Part shown: positions 1 to 6,924 of the stretch, piece by piece | Position numbering within the stretch: the stretch's first letter is position 1 | Layout of the letters: each line of letters starts with the position of its first letter | DNA from: Alphaproteobacteria bacterium | GTDB taxonomy: Bacteria; Pseudomonadota; Alphaproteobacteria; Sphingomonadales; Sphingomonadaceae | Assembly (NCBI GenBank): GCA_018828205.1 | Contig: JAHJWA010000088.1 | Coordinates: 1 to 9,962 of the forward strand | Direction: 5' to 3' | DNA: 9,962 bases | Position numbers and translations under genes: made by a program | The notes under the pieces: model-generated | The model's input: the letters and a program-made list of their open reading frames with translations, nothing else | The model's database searches: none | What the model was told of the DNA's origin: nothing

Positions 1-1
1 G

Positions 2-2488
2 ACCGCGGTCTCGGGCTATGGCGGTTCGGTCCGCCCGCAGCCGTCGCCCGATGGCAAATATCTGTCCTTCGTCCGCCGCGACAAGGACCAGTCGCAATTG
101 TGGATCAAGGATCTTTCGACCGGCATCGAACGGATGATCTACGATGACCTCGATCTCGATATGCAGGAGACCTGGGCGGTCTACGGCGTCTATCCGCTGA
201 TGGACTGGACCCCCGACAGCCGCGAGATCGTGTTCTGGGCGGGCGGCAAACTCAACCGGATCGGGCTCGATGGCGGGGCCGCGCGGGTTATCCCGTTTCA
301 GATCGACGACACGCGCACCGTCGCCGATGCGCCGCACCCGGTCATCCCGGTCGCACCCGACAGTTTCCAGAGCAAGATCCCCAAATTCGCCACCCTGTCG
401 CCCGATGGCGGCCGGATCGTCTTCGAAAGTCTGGGCAAGCTCTATGTCCAGAACGCTGCGGGCGGCGAGCCGCGCCGGCTGACCGGCGAAGGCGAGGCGC
501 TCGAGCTGTGGCCGACCTGGTCGCGCGATGGCGCCCGGATCGCCTTCGTGCGCTGGACCGACGAAGACCTGGGGGAACTCGTCGTCGCGGACAGCAACGG
601 GCGCAATGCGCGCACCGTCACCGCGACCCCGGGACATTATGCAGTCCCGCAATTCTCGCCCGACGGCCGCACGCTGGTGTTCGAGAAACGCTCGGGCGGC
701 TATCTGACCTCGCCCGAATATTCCGAGAATGCCGGGGTCTATACGGTGCCGGTTGCGGGCGGCACACCCAGGCTGGTCTCGCGCGGCAATCGCGTTCCGC
801 AATTCGGTGCACAGAACGACCGCATCTTCATGATGGGCAATTCCGCGGGCAAGCTGCAGTTGCTGTCCACCGACCTCAACGGCGAAGCGGTCAGGGTGCA
901 TGCGGAAGGCGAGCTGGCCAATGATTTCCGCGTCTCGCCGGATGGCAGCTATGTCGCCTTCCGCCAGAATTACGAGGCCTTCGCCATGCCGCTGCTGCCG
1001 GGCGGCCAGGCGGTGACCGTGGGCGAACAAGCGAGTTCGCTTCCCGTGGTGCGCGCGAGCCAGGGCGGGGCCGACTACATCGGCTGGGCCGATGATGGCG
1101 CCACGCTCTACTGGTCGATGGGGCCGACGCTCTATCGCGCCAGCACGGCGGCGATGTTCCGCACCGCACCCGCGGGCGAAGACGCGCTCGAATTCGTCCA
1201 GCCCGAAACCGGGATCTCGCTGACCAGGACCATCGCGGCCGACAAGCCGAGCGGGACCTACGCGCTCACCAATGCCCGCATCCTCACCATGGCGGGCGAT
1301 GACGCGGGAGCGATCGAGAGCGGGACGGTGGTCATTCGCGGCGATCGGATCCTTGCGGTCGGGCCTTCGTCAAGCACCCAGGTGCCCGCGGGCGCCACGG
1401 TGATCGACGCCGCCGGCAAAACCATCATGCCCGGGCTCGTCGATGCGCATGCCCATGGCCCGCAGGGGGTGGGCGATCTGGTGCCGCAGCAGAATTGGGC
1501 GGCAGTGCAGGAACTGGCGATGGGCGTGACGACGATCCACGACCCGTCTTCCAGCGCCAGTGCGATCTTCGCGGCTGCGGAGCGCCAGCGCGCTGGCACG
1601 CTGCTCGCGCCGCGCATCTTCTCGACCGGCGAGATCATTTACGGCGCCAAATCGCCCGGCGTCTACGCCCGGATCGACGGCTACGAGGACGCGCTGGCCC
1701 ATGTCCGCCGGATCAAGGATGAGGGCGGCATATCGGTGAAGAACTACAACCAGCCGCGCCGCGAACAGCGTCAGCAGGTTGTTGCCGCGGCGCGGGCCGA
1801 GAACATGCTGGTGGTCGCCGAGGGGGGATCGCTGTTCGGGATGGACATCAATCTGGTCGCCGACGGCAATTCGACGCTCGAGCACAACATCCCCGTCGAC
1901 GTGATCTACGAGGACGTGCTGCAGTTCTTCGGCCAGAGCCAGACCAATTACACGCCGACGCTAGTGGTGACCTATGGCGGTCTCGCGGCCGACCCCTATT
2001 GGCGCCAGGCCACCGATGTCTTCGCCAATCCGCTGCTGGTCCACACCCCGCCGCGGATGCTGCTGGCGGAAACCGCGCGCCGCACCAAGGCGCCCGAATG
2101 GGCCTATGTGGACGACAATTCCGCGCGCGAGGCGAAGAAGCTCGCCGAGCGCGGGGTCAAGGTCGCCATCGGTGCGCATGGCCAGCAGGCGGGGATCGCG
2201 GCGCATTGGGAGCTGTGGAGCTTCGTGCGCGGCGGGATGAGCCCGGTCGAGGCGTTGCGTGCGGGCACGATCGAATCCGCCCGCTCGCTGGGAATGGATC
2301 GCGATATCGGCAGCATCGAACCCGGCAAGCTCGCCGATCTTGTCGTCCTGTCCGCCGATCCGGCGCAGGATATCCGCAATTCGGACGATATCGAACGGGT
2401 GATGATCGGCGGCCGTCTCTACGATGCGCGCACGATGAACGAGGTCGTCACGGGCGATGCCCGCCGCCTGCCGCACTGGTGGGAATGA
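2..2488 (+). CDS. Amidohydrolase with N-terminal TolB/PD40-type beta-propeller (5'-truncated)
   Basis: The reading frame is open from the first bases of the window, so the start lies upstream; the in-frame TTG at 98 and later ATGs sit inside propeller repeats and are not starts. About 828 residues are visible. Roughly codons 1-390 hold repeated blade motifs (SPDGKYLSFV, TPDSREIVFW, SPDGGRIVFE, SRDGARIAFV, SPDGRTLVFE, SPDGSYVAFR) typical of TolB/PD40 propellers. From about codon 420 an amidohydrolase (metal-dependent TIM-barrel hydrolase) follows: metal-binding VDAHAHG (His codons at 1448 and 1454), a candidate bridging Lys in SVKNYN (1739), LEHN (1883), GAHGQQAG (2177) and AAHWELW (2204), ending in the usual IEPGKLADLVVL strand. 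Family members usually exceed 1000 residues and are often exported; the signal peptide, if any, is outside the window. The substrate cannot be read from sequence; annotations of the imidazolonepropionase- or prolidase-like type are only by similarity. It is unrelated in function to the convergent chemotaxis genes. Confidence 0.93.
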   Translation, partial: TAVSGYGGSVRPQPSPDGKYLSFVRRDKDQSQLWIKDLSTGIERMIYDDLDLDMQETWAVYGVYPLMDWTPDSREIVFWAGGKLNRIGLDGGAARVIPFQIDDTRTVADAPHPVIPVAPDSFQSKIPKFATLSPDGGRIVFESLGKLYVQNAAGGEPRRLTGEGEALELWPTWSRDGARIAFVRWTDEDLGELVVADSNGRNARTVTATPGHYAVPQFSPDGRTLVFEKRSGGYLTSPEYSENAGVYTVPVAGGTPRLVSRGNRVPQFGAQNDRIFMMGNSAGKLQLLSTDLNGEAVRVHAEGELANDFRVSPDGSYVAFRQNYEAFAMPLLPGGQAVTVGEQASSLPVVRASQGGADYIGWADDGATLYWSMGPTLYRASTAAMFRTAPAGEDALEFVQPETGISLTRTIAADKPSGTYALTNARILTMAGDDAGAIESGTVVIRGDRILAVGPSSSTQVPAGATVIDAAGKTIMPGLVDAHAHGPQGVGDLVPQQNWAAVQELAMGVTTIHDPSSSASAIFAAAERQRAGTLLAPRIFSTGEIIYGAKSPGVYARIDGYEDALAHVRRIKDEGGISVKNYNQPRREQRQQVVAAARAENMLVVAEGGSLFGMDINLVADGNSTLEHNIPVDVIYEDVLQFFGQSQTNYTPTLVVTYGGLAADPYWRQATDVFANPLLVHTPPRMLLAETARRTKAPEWAYVDDNSAREAKKLAERGVKVAIGAHGQQAGIAAHWELWSFVRGGMSPVEALRAGTIESARSLGMDRDIGSIEPGKLADLVVLSADPAQDIRNSDDIERVMIGGRLYDARTMNEVVTGDARRLPHWWE

Positions 2489-2500
2489 CCGGTTGAGGGT

Positions 2501-2535
2501 TGCGGGCGGAGCTCAGGCTTCCGCCCGCACCTTTT
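2501..2535 (+). terminator. Probable Rho-independent terminator of the amidohydrolase gene
   Basis: A perfect 10-bp inverted repeat, TGCGGGCGGA (2501-2510) and TCCGCCCGCA (2520-2529), with a 9-nt loop is followed by CC and TTTT (2532-2535). It begins 12 bp after the amidohydrolase stop. Its right half lies in the last codons of the convergent MCP gene. Read on the minus strand the hairpin is not followed by a T-run, so it fits termination of plus-strand transcription better. Confidence 0.6.
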
Positions 2536-4381
2536 CGAGGAACGAGCCCACCTGATGGCGCAGCGCGCTGGCCTGCCCTTCGAGTTCGGTCGATGAAGTG
2601 AGCACTTGACTCGCCGCGGCCCCGGTAACGAGGCTGCTCTCGCGCACCTGATCGATATTGGCCGACACCTCGCCCGAGGCTCGTGCCGCGAGATCGATGC
2701 TGCGCGCCAGATCCTGGCCGGCGACCGATTGCTGGTCGACCGCGCTGGCGATCGAGACGGCGGTGGTTTCGAGCTGCTTGATGTGCTCGCCGATCGAACG
2801 CAGCGCATCGACGCTGGCGCCGGTAGAGTTCTGCATGGTGCGGATCTGCTCGGCGACCTCCTCGGTCGCCCGGCTGGTCTGGTTGGCCAGTTCCTTGACC
2901 TCGCTCGCCACCACCGCGAAACCGCGGCCCGCTTCGCCGCCACGCGCGGCTTCGATCGAGGCGTTGAGCGCGAGCAGATTGGTGCGCTGGGCGATCGACT
3001 GGATCAGTTCGACGATCTTGCCGACCTGATCGGCGGATGCGGAAAGCGCGGAAATAGTCTCATCGGCATCGCCCGCGGCCTCGGTGGCCTTGCGCGCGAG
3101 CGAAGCCGAGCTGGCCGCCTGGCGGCTGATCTCGCCGATCGACATCGCGAATTCGTCCGAAGCGGCCGCCGCAGCGGTAACCCCGGCGCTGGCCTGTTCC
3201 ATGGATTTGGCAACCCGCGTGCTCTGGCTGCTCGACTGGTCGGCAGCGCTGGCCATCGAGCCCGCGGTGGCCTGCAATTGCGAGGCGGCCGAAGCGACGC
3301 TCCCGACCACATTGCCGACAGTGGTCTCGAAACTCTGCGCCAGCTCCAGCAGCGCCTGCTCCTTTTGGCGACGCAGGTCTTCGCGTTCCCGCTCAAGTCC
3401 GGCGCGTTCTTCCAATTCGCGTTGGGCGCGCTCGGCCTTCTCGTTCGCAAGTTTCTCGTAGCGCCAGGCGGCCCGCAAGAAGACATTGAGCGCACTGGCG
3501 AGCGCGCCGATCTCGTCCTTGCGCCCGCGTGCCGGGATCGAGACGTTCTTGTCGCCGCCTGCCAGCTTCTCGGCCACTGCGGTCAATTCGACCAGCGTCC
3601 CGGACACATCGCGGGTCAGATAGCGCGAGCTGAACAGGATGAGCGCGAGCACCACCAGCGTCACCAGCCCCAGCATGACGAATATCCACACGATGGCGCT
3701 TGCCGAGCGCGCATCCATCGCGAGCCCGCGTTCGCGCAGTTCGGTGCTGATAGCCTCCGCCTGTTCGGCGAAGCTGGCGCCGCTCAGATAGATGGCATCG
3801 GCCATGGTCTGGGTGCGATCGCCGATGCCATAGCGCGCGTAGGAGGATTGCAGCGCCTGCAGTTCGCGGTCGTAGCCCTCGAGCTGGTCGGCGAGATAGT
3901 CGATCTCGATCACGGCTTCGGGCGCGTAGGTCTCGGCGGTGGTTCGGATGTCTTCGACCAGCCCGTCGGTCGCATTCAGCGAAGCGCGCGCGGTCGCCCA
4001 TTCGCCGGTATCGCCGGTTACCGCGTAGCGCTGGCTGTGGAGCCGCGCCTTTTCGATCTGCTTGGTGAGTTGCGCTGCGGCGACCTGCGTCTCGGATACC
4101 GCCATGCGCGCATCGCGCATATCGAGCGCGATCATGCCTGCGACCCCGGTCGCGGCCATGGTCAGGAAGATCGCGGCCATATTCGCTACCGAGAGCGCGC
4201 GCAGCTTGCGGGCGATCGACATTTCGCGCAGCCGCGCGAACAGCCCGCCGGCATGGGCGCGGCGATCCTCGCGGTCGGGCTCCGAGCCGTCGTGTTCCAG
4301 CAAATTCTCGCCCGCCAGATCGCTCTCGGCGATCTCGCGTTCGGCGACCAGTTCGTTGGCCATGTCCTGCAAAGCGCTCAT
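2513..4381 (-). CDS. Methyl-accepting chemotaxis protein (transmembrane receptor)
   Basis: A 622-residue inner-membrane chemoreceptor that would signal through CheW and CheA. Visible order: an acidic cytoplasmic N-terminus (1-60), TM1 (about 64-86), a helical periplasmic sensor of about 140 residues resembling four-helix-bundle/PilJ-like receptors, TM2 (about 228-250), HAMP (about 251-303, with the DEIG motif), a charged coiled coil (304-345), and the MCP signalling domain (350-622). The signalling tip around 463-502 carries QRTNLLALNASIEAARG and GRGFAVVASEVKELA, which contact CheA/CheW. There is no C-terminal NWETF-type pentapeptide for CheR docking. The ATG at 4381 is chosen because it overlaps the upstream stop as ATGA and has AAGGA 9 nt upstream. 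The frame stays open further upstream, but only as a shadow of the GGDEF-EAL gene. An internal ATG at 4222, just before TM1, is a weaker alternative without a visible ribosome site. The ligand is unknown. Confidence 0.95.
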   Translation of the reverse strand: MSALQDMANELVAEREIAESDLAGENLLEHDGSEPDREDRRAHAGGLFARLREMSIARKLRALSVANMAAIFLTMAATGVAGMIALDMRDARMAVSETQVAAAQLTKQIEKARLHSQRYAVTGDTGEWATARASLNATDGLVEDIRTTAETYAPEAVIEIDYLADQLEGYDRELQALQSSYARYGIGDRTQTMADAIYLSGASFAEQAEAISTELRERGLAMDARSASAIVWIFVMLGLVTLVVLALILFSSRYLTRDVSGTLVELTAVAEKLAGGDKNVSIPARGRKDEIGALASALNVFLRAAWRYEKLANEKAERAQRELEERAGLEREREDLRRQKEQALLELAQSFETTVGNVVGSVASAASQLQATAGSMASAADQSSSQSTRVAKSMEQASAGVTAAAAASDEFAMSIGEISRQAASSASLARKATEAAGDADETISALSASADQVGKIVELIQSIAQRTNLLALNASIEAARGGEAGRGFAVVASEVKELANQTSRATEEVAEQIRTMQNSTGASVDALRSIGEHIKQLETTAVSIASAVDQQSVAGQDLARSIDLAARASGEVSANIDQVRESSLVTGAAASQVLTSSTELEGQASALRHQVGSFLEKVRAEA

Positions 4382-5913
4382 GCGACCTTTTCCTTGTGCT
4401 CGATCGCTCCGCTTCCGGATGCGATATCGATCGGTCTGTCGAGATATTGAGGGATTTCCCCGGCCGGCATCGCCTTGAAATAGAGCCAGCCCTGGATCTG
4501 GTCGCACCCTGCGGCGCGAACCATCTGTGCCTGTTCCTCGGTTTCCACCCCTTCGGCGGTAACCCCCATCTTCATGGCGCGCGCGACGGTGATGCTGGAG
4601 AGCATCATCGCCCGGCTGCCCTCGTCCCGCCCGGCCTGCGACACCAGGCTGCGATCGATCTTGAGCTTTTCGAAGCGGAACTGGCGCAGGAAGCCGATCG
4701 AGGCGTAGCCGGTCCCGAAATCGTCGAGCACGATGCTGACGCCGAAATTGCGGATCACCGAAAGGCTGCGCTCGGCCAGCAGAGGGTCGAGCACGAGGCA
4801 GGTCTCGGTGATCTCGAGTTCGAGCCGTTCGGGAGCAAATCCGGTTTCCTCGAGGATTTGACCGAGCTGGATCGGGAATTCGGGGTTGCGCAACTGCGCT
4901 GCGGAAATGTTGACCGACAGGGTGACACCGTTCCAGGCGAGCGCATCGAGACAGGCGCGGCGCAGGACCCACAGCCCGATCGGGTTGATCAGACCGGATT
5001 CCTCGGTGACGGGGATAAAGACATCCGGTGGCGTGAACGAGCCGTCGGGGCGGGGCCAACGGATCAGCGATTCGACCGCGACCACCCGGTGCGAGATGCA
5101 ATCGATCAGGGGCTGATAGTGAAGCGCGAACTCGCCATCCGCGAGCGCGGAACGCAGTTCCTCGTCCATCTCGCGCTTCTGTTCCCGGCTGGCGTCGAAT
5201 TCGTGGCTGAACCAGGTGCAGCGCGCCTTGCCGCCGCGTTTCGAGGCATACATGGCGACATCGGCCTGCCGCAACAGTTCGGGAGAGCCGAGCCGCTGCG
5301 CCTCGGTGGTCCTCGCAAGGCCGATGCTCGCGCCCAGCGTCAGGCGCCGTTCGTCGACATGCAGCGGCTTGGCGAGCCGCTCGACGATCCTGCGACACAG
5401 GCCTTCGAGCAGCGTCGCCGCCACCGGCCCGGCCTTGAGAACCGCGAATTCGTCGCCCCCCAAGCGATAGATGCGCGCCTCGTCACGGCAAAGCGTGGAG
5501 ATGATGTCGGCTGAAACGCGGAGCGTCCGATCGCCGATGGCGTGGGCATAGTGATCGTTGACCAGCATGAAACCGTCCAGATCGAGCAGCGCGACTGCGA
5601 TCTCCTGTTCCTGGGCGGCGATCCTGGCGAAATCGAGATGCAGCGCCCGGCGGTTGGGGAGGCCGGTGAGCGTGTCGGTGAGGCTCATCGTCTCGAGTTG
5701 GCGGCTGTGCCGCAGGCCGTGCCAGACGAGCGCTGCAACCACGGTAGCGTAGGCGGCGATACCGATGGACAGGAACACGGGCGCGGAAACCAGCGCGCTC
5801 GAGCGGCTGACGGCATAGGCGAGAAGGAGGGCAGCAAACGCGAGAGACAGGATCGCGAGCGGGGCAAGAACCATGACCTGCGGAGAGAACCCTCCCTTGC
5901 CCATTTTCGTCAC
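4378..5913 (-). CDS. Membrane-anchored diguanylate cyclase/phosphodiesterase (GGDEF-EAL)
   Basis: A c-di-GMP turnover enzyme of 511 residues. Two hydrophobic helices (about 12-34 and 41-66) anchor it in the inner membrane with almost no periplasmic loop; no PAS, GAF or other sensor domain is seen. The GGDEF domain (about 75-235) has the LTDTLTGLPNRRAL entry, LDLDGF and an intact GGDEF at 152-156. The feedback I-site is degenerate (RDEA where RxxD is expected). The EAL domain (about 255-490) keeps catalytic Glu as VESL, plus SVNIS, LEITET, DDFGTGYAS, LKIDRS, AEGVETEEQ and QIQGWLYF, so both domains could be active. The start is uncertain: GTG at 5913 has GGGGG 5 nt upstream, while ATG at 5904 (508 residues) would be 14 nt from it; a TTG at 5949 is also in frame but poorly supported. 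Its stop overlaps the MCP start as ATGA. It lies 129 bp from cheR, so it may share the che transcript or have its own promoter. Confidence 0.94.
   Translation of the reverse strand: MTKMGKGGFSPQVMVLAPLAILSLAFAALLLAYAVSRSSALVSAPVFLSIGIAAYATVVAALVWHGLRHSRQLETMSLTDTLTGLPNRRALHLDFARIAAQEQEIAVALLDLDGFMLVNDHYAHAIGDRTLRVSADIISTLCRDEARIYRLGGDEFAVLKAGPVAATLLEGLCRRIVERLAKPLHVDERRLTLGASIGLARTTEAQRLGSPELLRQADVAMYASKRGGKARCTWFSHEFDASREQKREMDEELRSALADGEFALHYQPLIDCISHRVVAVESLIRWPRPDGSFTPPDVFIPVTEESGLINPIGLWVLRRACLDALAWNGVTLSVNISAAQLRNPEFPIQLGQILEETGFAPERLELEITETCLVLDPLLAERSLSVIRNFGVSIVLDDFGTGYASIGFLRQFRFEKLKIDRSLVSQAGRDEGSRAMMLSSITVARAMKMGVTAEGVETEEQAQMVRAAGCDQIQGWLYFKAMPAGEIPQYLDRPIDIASGSGAIEHKEKVA
4391..4395 (-). 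promoter_or_regulatory. Ribosome binding site of the MCP gene
   Basis: AAGGA on the minus strand, 9 nt upstream of the ATG at 4381 and inside the last codons of the GGDEF-EAL gene. It supports the ATGA-coupled start over the internal ATG at 4222. Confidence 0.6.
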
Positions 5914-5918
5914 AGTAG

Positions 5919-5923
5919 CCCCC
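5919..5923 (-). promoter_or_regulatory. Possible ribosome binding site of the GGDEF-EAL gene
   Basis: GGGGG on the minus strand, 5 nt upstream of GTG 5913. It is not a full AGGAGG, but it is the only purine-rich match nearby and favours the GTG over the ATG at 5904. Confidence 0.35.
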
Positions 5924-5979
5924 AACAGAAGTCGCCCCGACGCTGCCAAAGCGGTCTAGGCGGCGAGTTGCTAAGAATG

Positions 5980-5998
5980 GGTAAACCGCCGGTTTACC
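5980..5998. repeat. Perfect 19-bp palindrome in the cheR/GGDEF-EAL gap
   Basis: GGTAAACCG and CGGTTTACC flank a single central C. It lies 67 bp upstream of GTG 5913 and 44 bp downstream of the cheR stop, in one of only two gaps in the minus-strand cluster. It could be an operator for the GGDEF-EAL/MCP pair or a hairpin at the end of cheR. No T-run follows it in the minus direction, which argues against an intrinsic terminator. I do not recognise it as a named regulator's site. Confidence 0.5.
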
Positions 5999-6042
5999 TT
6001 CTTTAACGCGTTGCATGGTGCGAGCCCCGCAATCCGCGCGCG

Positions 6043-6924
6043 TCAGGCCGGCATCGCGGCCAGAGCCCGCGCCATTCGTCTGTCGGGCCCCGGTCGCTGG
6101 CCGCTGCTCCCCACCGGATGATAGAGCGTGGCGCCGCAAGGAGCGGGGACGAAGAAATCGGTCTGCCCGATCACCGTTTCGCCGGCCCCCAGCATCAGCC
6201 AGCCGTCCGCTGCGGTCGCCTGCGAGAGGCGTTCGAAGACCGAGCGGCGGGTCGGCGGATCGAAATAGAGCAAGACGTTGCGGCACAGGACGAGGTCGAA
6301 ATGGCTCGGGTGCGGCGGCGCATCGAGCACGCTCGCCTGCTTGAAGCGAGCCATCGCGCGGATCGTATCGCTGGCCTGCCAACCCTGCGGCGTCTCGCTG
6401 AAGAATTGCAGCATCTGTCCGATGCTGATCCCGCGCTGGATCTCGAATTGCGAGTAGAGCCCCGAGTTGGCGACCGCGAGCGCCTTGCTCGAGATATCGG
6501 TGCCGAGGATGTCGATGCTCCAGCCGGCCCAGCGATCGGGTTGCCCGGCGAAGAGCATGGCCAGCGAGAGAACTTCCTGACCGGTCGAACAGCCCGCCGA
6601 CCAGATCCGGATCCGCCTGCTCGCCGCGCGCTTGCTGGCGATGTCGGGCAGGACGGTCTCGGCGAGGATCGAGAAATAGGCGTGGTCGCGGAAGAAATAG
6701 GTTTCGTTGTTGAGCAGCGCCTCGACCACCTGGGTGGCCAGATCGCTCTCGTCCCCGTCGCCCAGCAGGCAGACCAGCTGATCGAGGTTGGAAATCCCGC
6801 GTTCGCGAAACAGACCCGCCAGCGCGGAGGAAACACGCCACAATCGGTTGTCTGTCAGTTGCTGGCCGGTACGGGTACAAAGGAGGTCGGCGACAATGCG
6901 ATGCGATGCGTCGTTCAGGGCCAC
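6043..6924 (-). CDS. cheR: CheR, chemotaxis protein-glutamate O-methyltransferase
   Basis: Transfers methyl groups from S-adenosylmethionine to glutamates of chemoreceptors in the cytoplasm, giving adaptation opposite to CheB. The 293-residue product has the N-terminal helical domain (LLCTRTGQQL near 14-23), the NNETYFFRD signature (72-80), the SAM-binding WSAGCSTGQE (108-117), GTDISSKAL (141-149), and FDLVLCRNVLLYFD (209-222), ending with the LMLGAGET strand. The length is normal for the family. One departure is GQE where most members have GEE. The start is GTG at 6924: there is no in-frame ATG before the conserved region, GGGG lies 7 nt upstream, and the N-terminus then aligns with the family. 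This makes a 10-bp overlap with cheB. The open frame beyond it, to about 7209, is arginine-rich shadow sequence inside cheB. Confidence 0.95.
   Translation of the reverse strand: MALNDASHRIVADLLCTRTGQQLTDNRLWRVSSALAGLFRERGISNLDQLVCLLGDGDESDLATQVVEALLNNETYFFRDHAYFSILAETVLPDIASKRAASRRIRIWSAGCSTGQEVLSLAMLFAGQPDRWAGWSIDILGTDISSKALAVANSGLYSQFEIQRGISIGQMLQFFSETPQGWQASDTIRAMARFKQASVLDAPPHPSHFDLVLCRNVLLYFDPPTRRSVFERLSQATAADGWLMLGAGETVIGQTDFFVPAPCGATLYHPVGSSGQRPGPDRRMARALAAMPA

Noticed and set aside
98..100. TTG as the start of the amidohydrolase
   Set aside because: The frame and propeller-like sequence (SPDGKYLSFV) continue upstream to base 2, so the gene is cut by the window edge.
2606..4450. A 614-codon open frame on the plus strand opposite the MCP gene
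   Set aside because: It is antisense to a clear MCP, rich in Arg/Gly/Asp runs, has no recognisable domain, and is the expected by-product of G/C-biased third positions.
4382..5398. Extension of the MCP frame upstream through the GGDEF-EAL gene
   Set aside because: The extension is Arg/Pro-rich shadow sequence inside a well-supported gene; the ATGA start at 4381 with AAGGA explains the MCP.
4396..5514. A 372-codon open frame on the plus strand opposite GGDEF-EAL
   Set aside because: Antisense to a gene with intact catalytic motifs; no ribosome site or domain of its own.
5980..5998. Intrinsic terminator for cheR
   Set aside because: The hairpin is not followed by a T-run on the minus strand and its centre leaves almost no loop.
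5985..6008. Possible full CtrA site (TTAA-N7-TTAA) next to the palindrome
   Set aside because: Only one clean TTAA is present; the other half is mismatched or at the wrong spacing.
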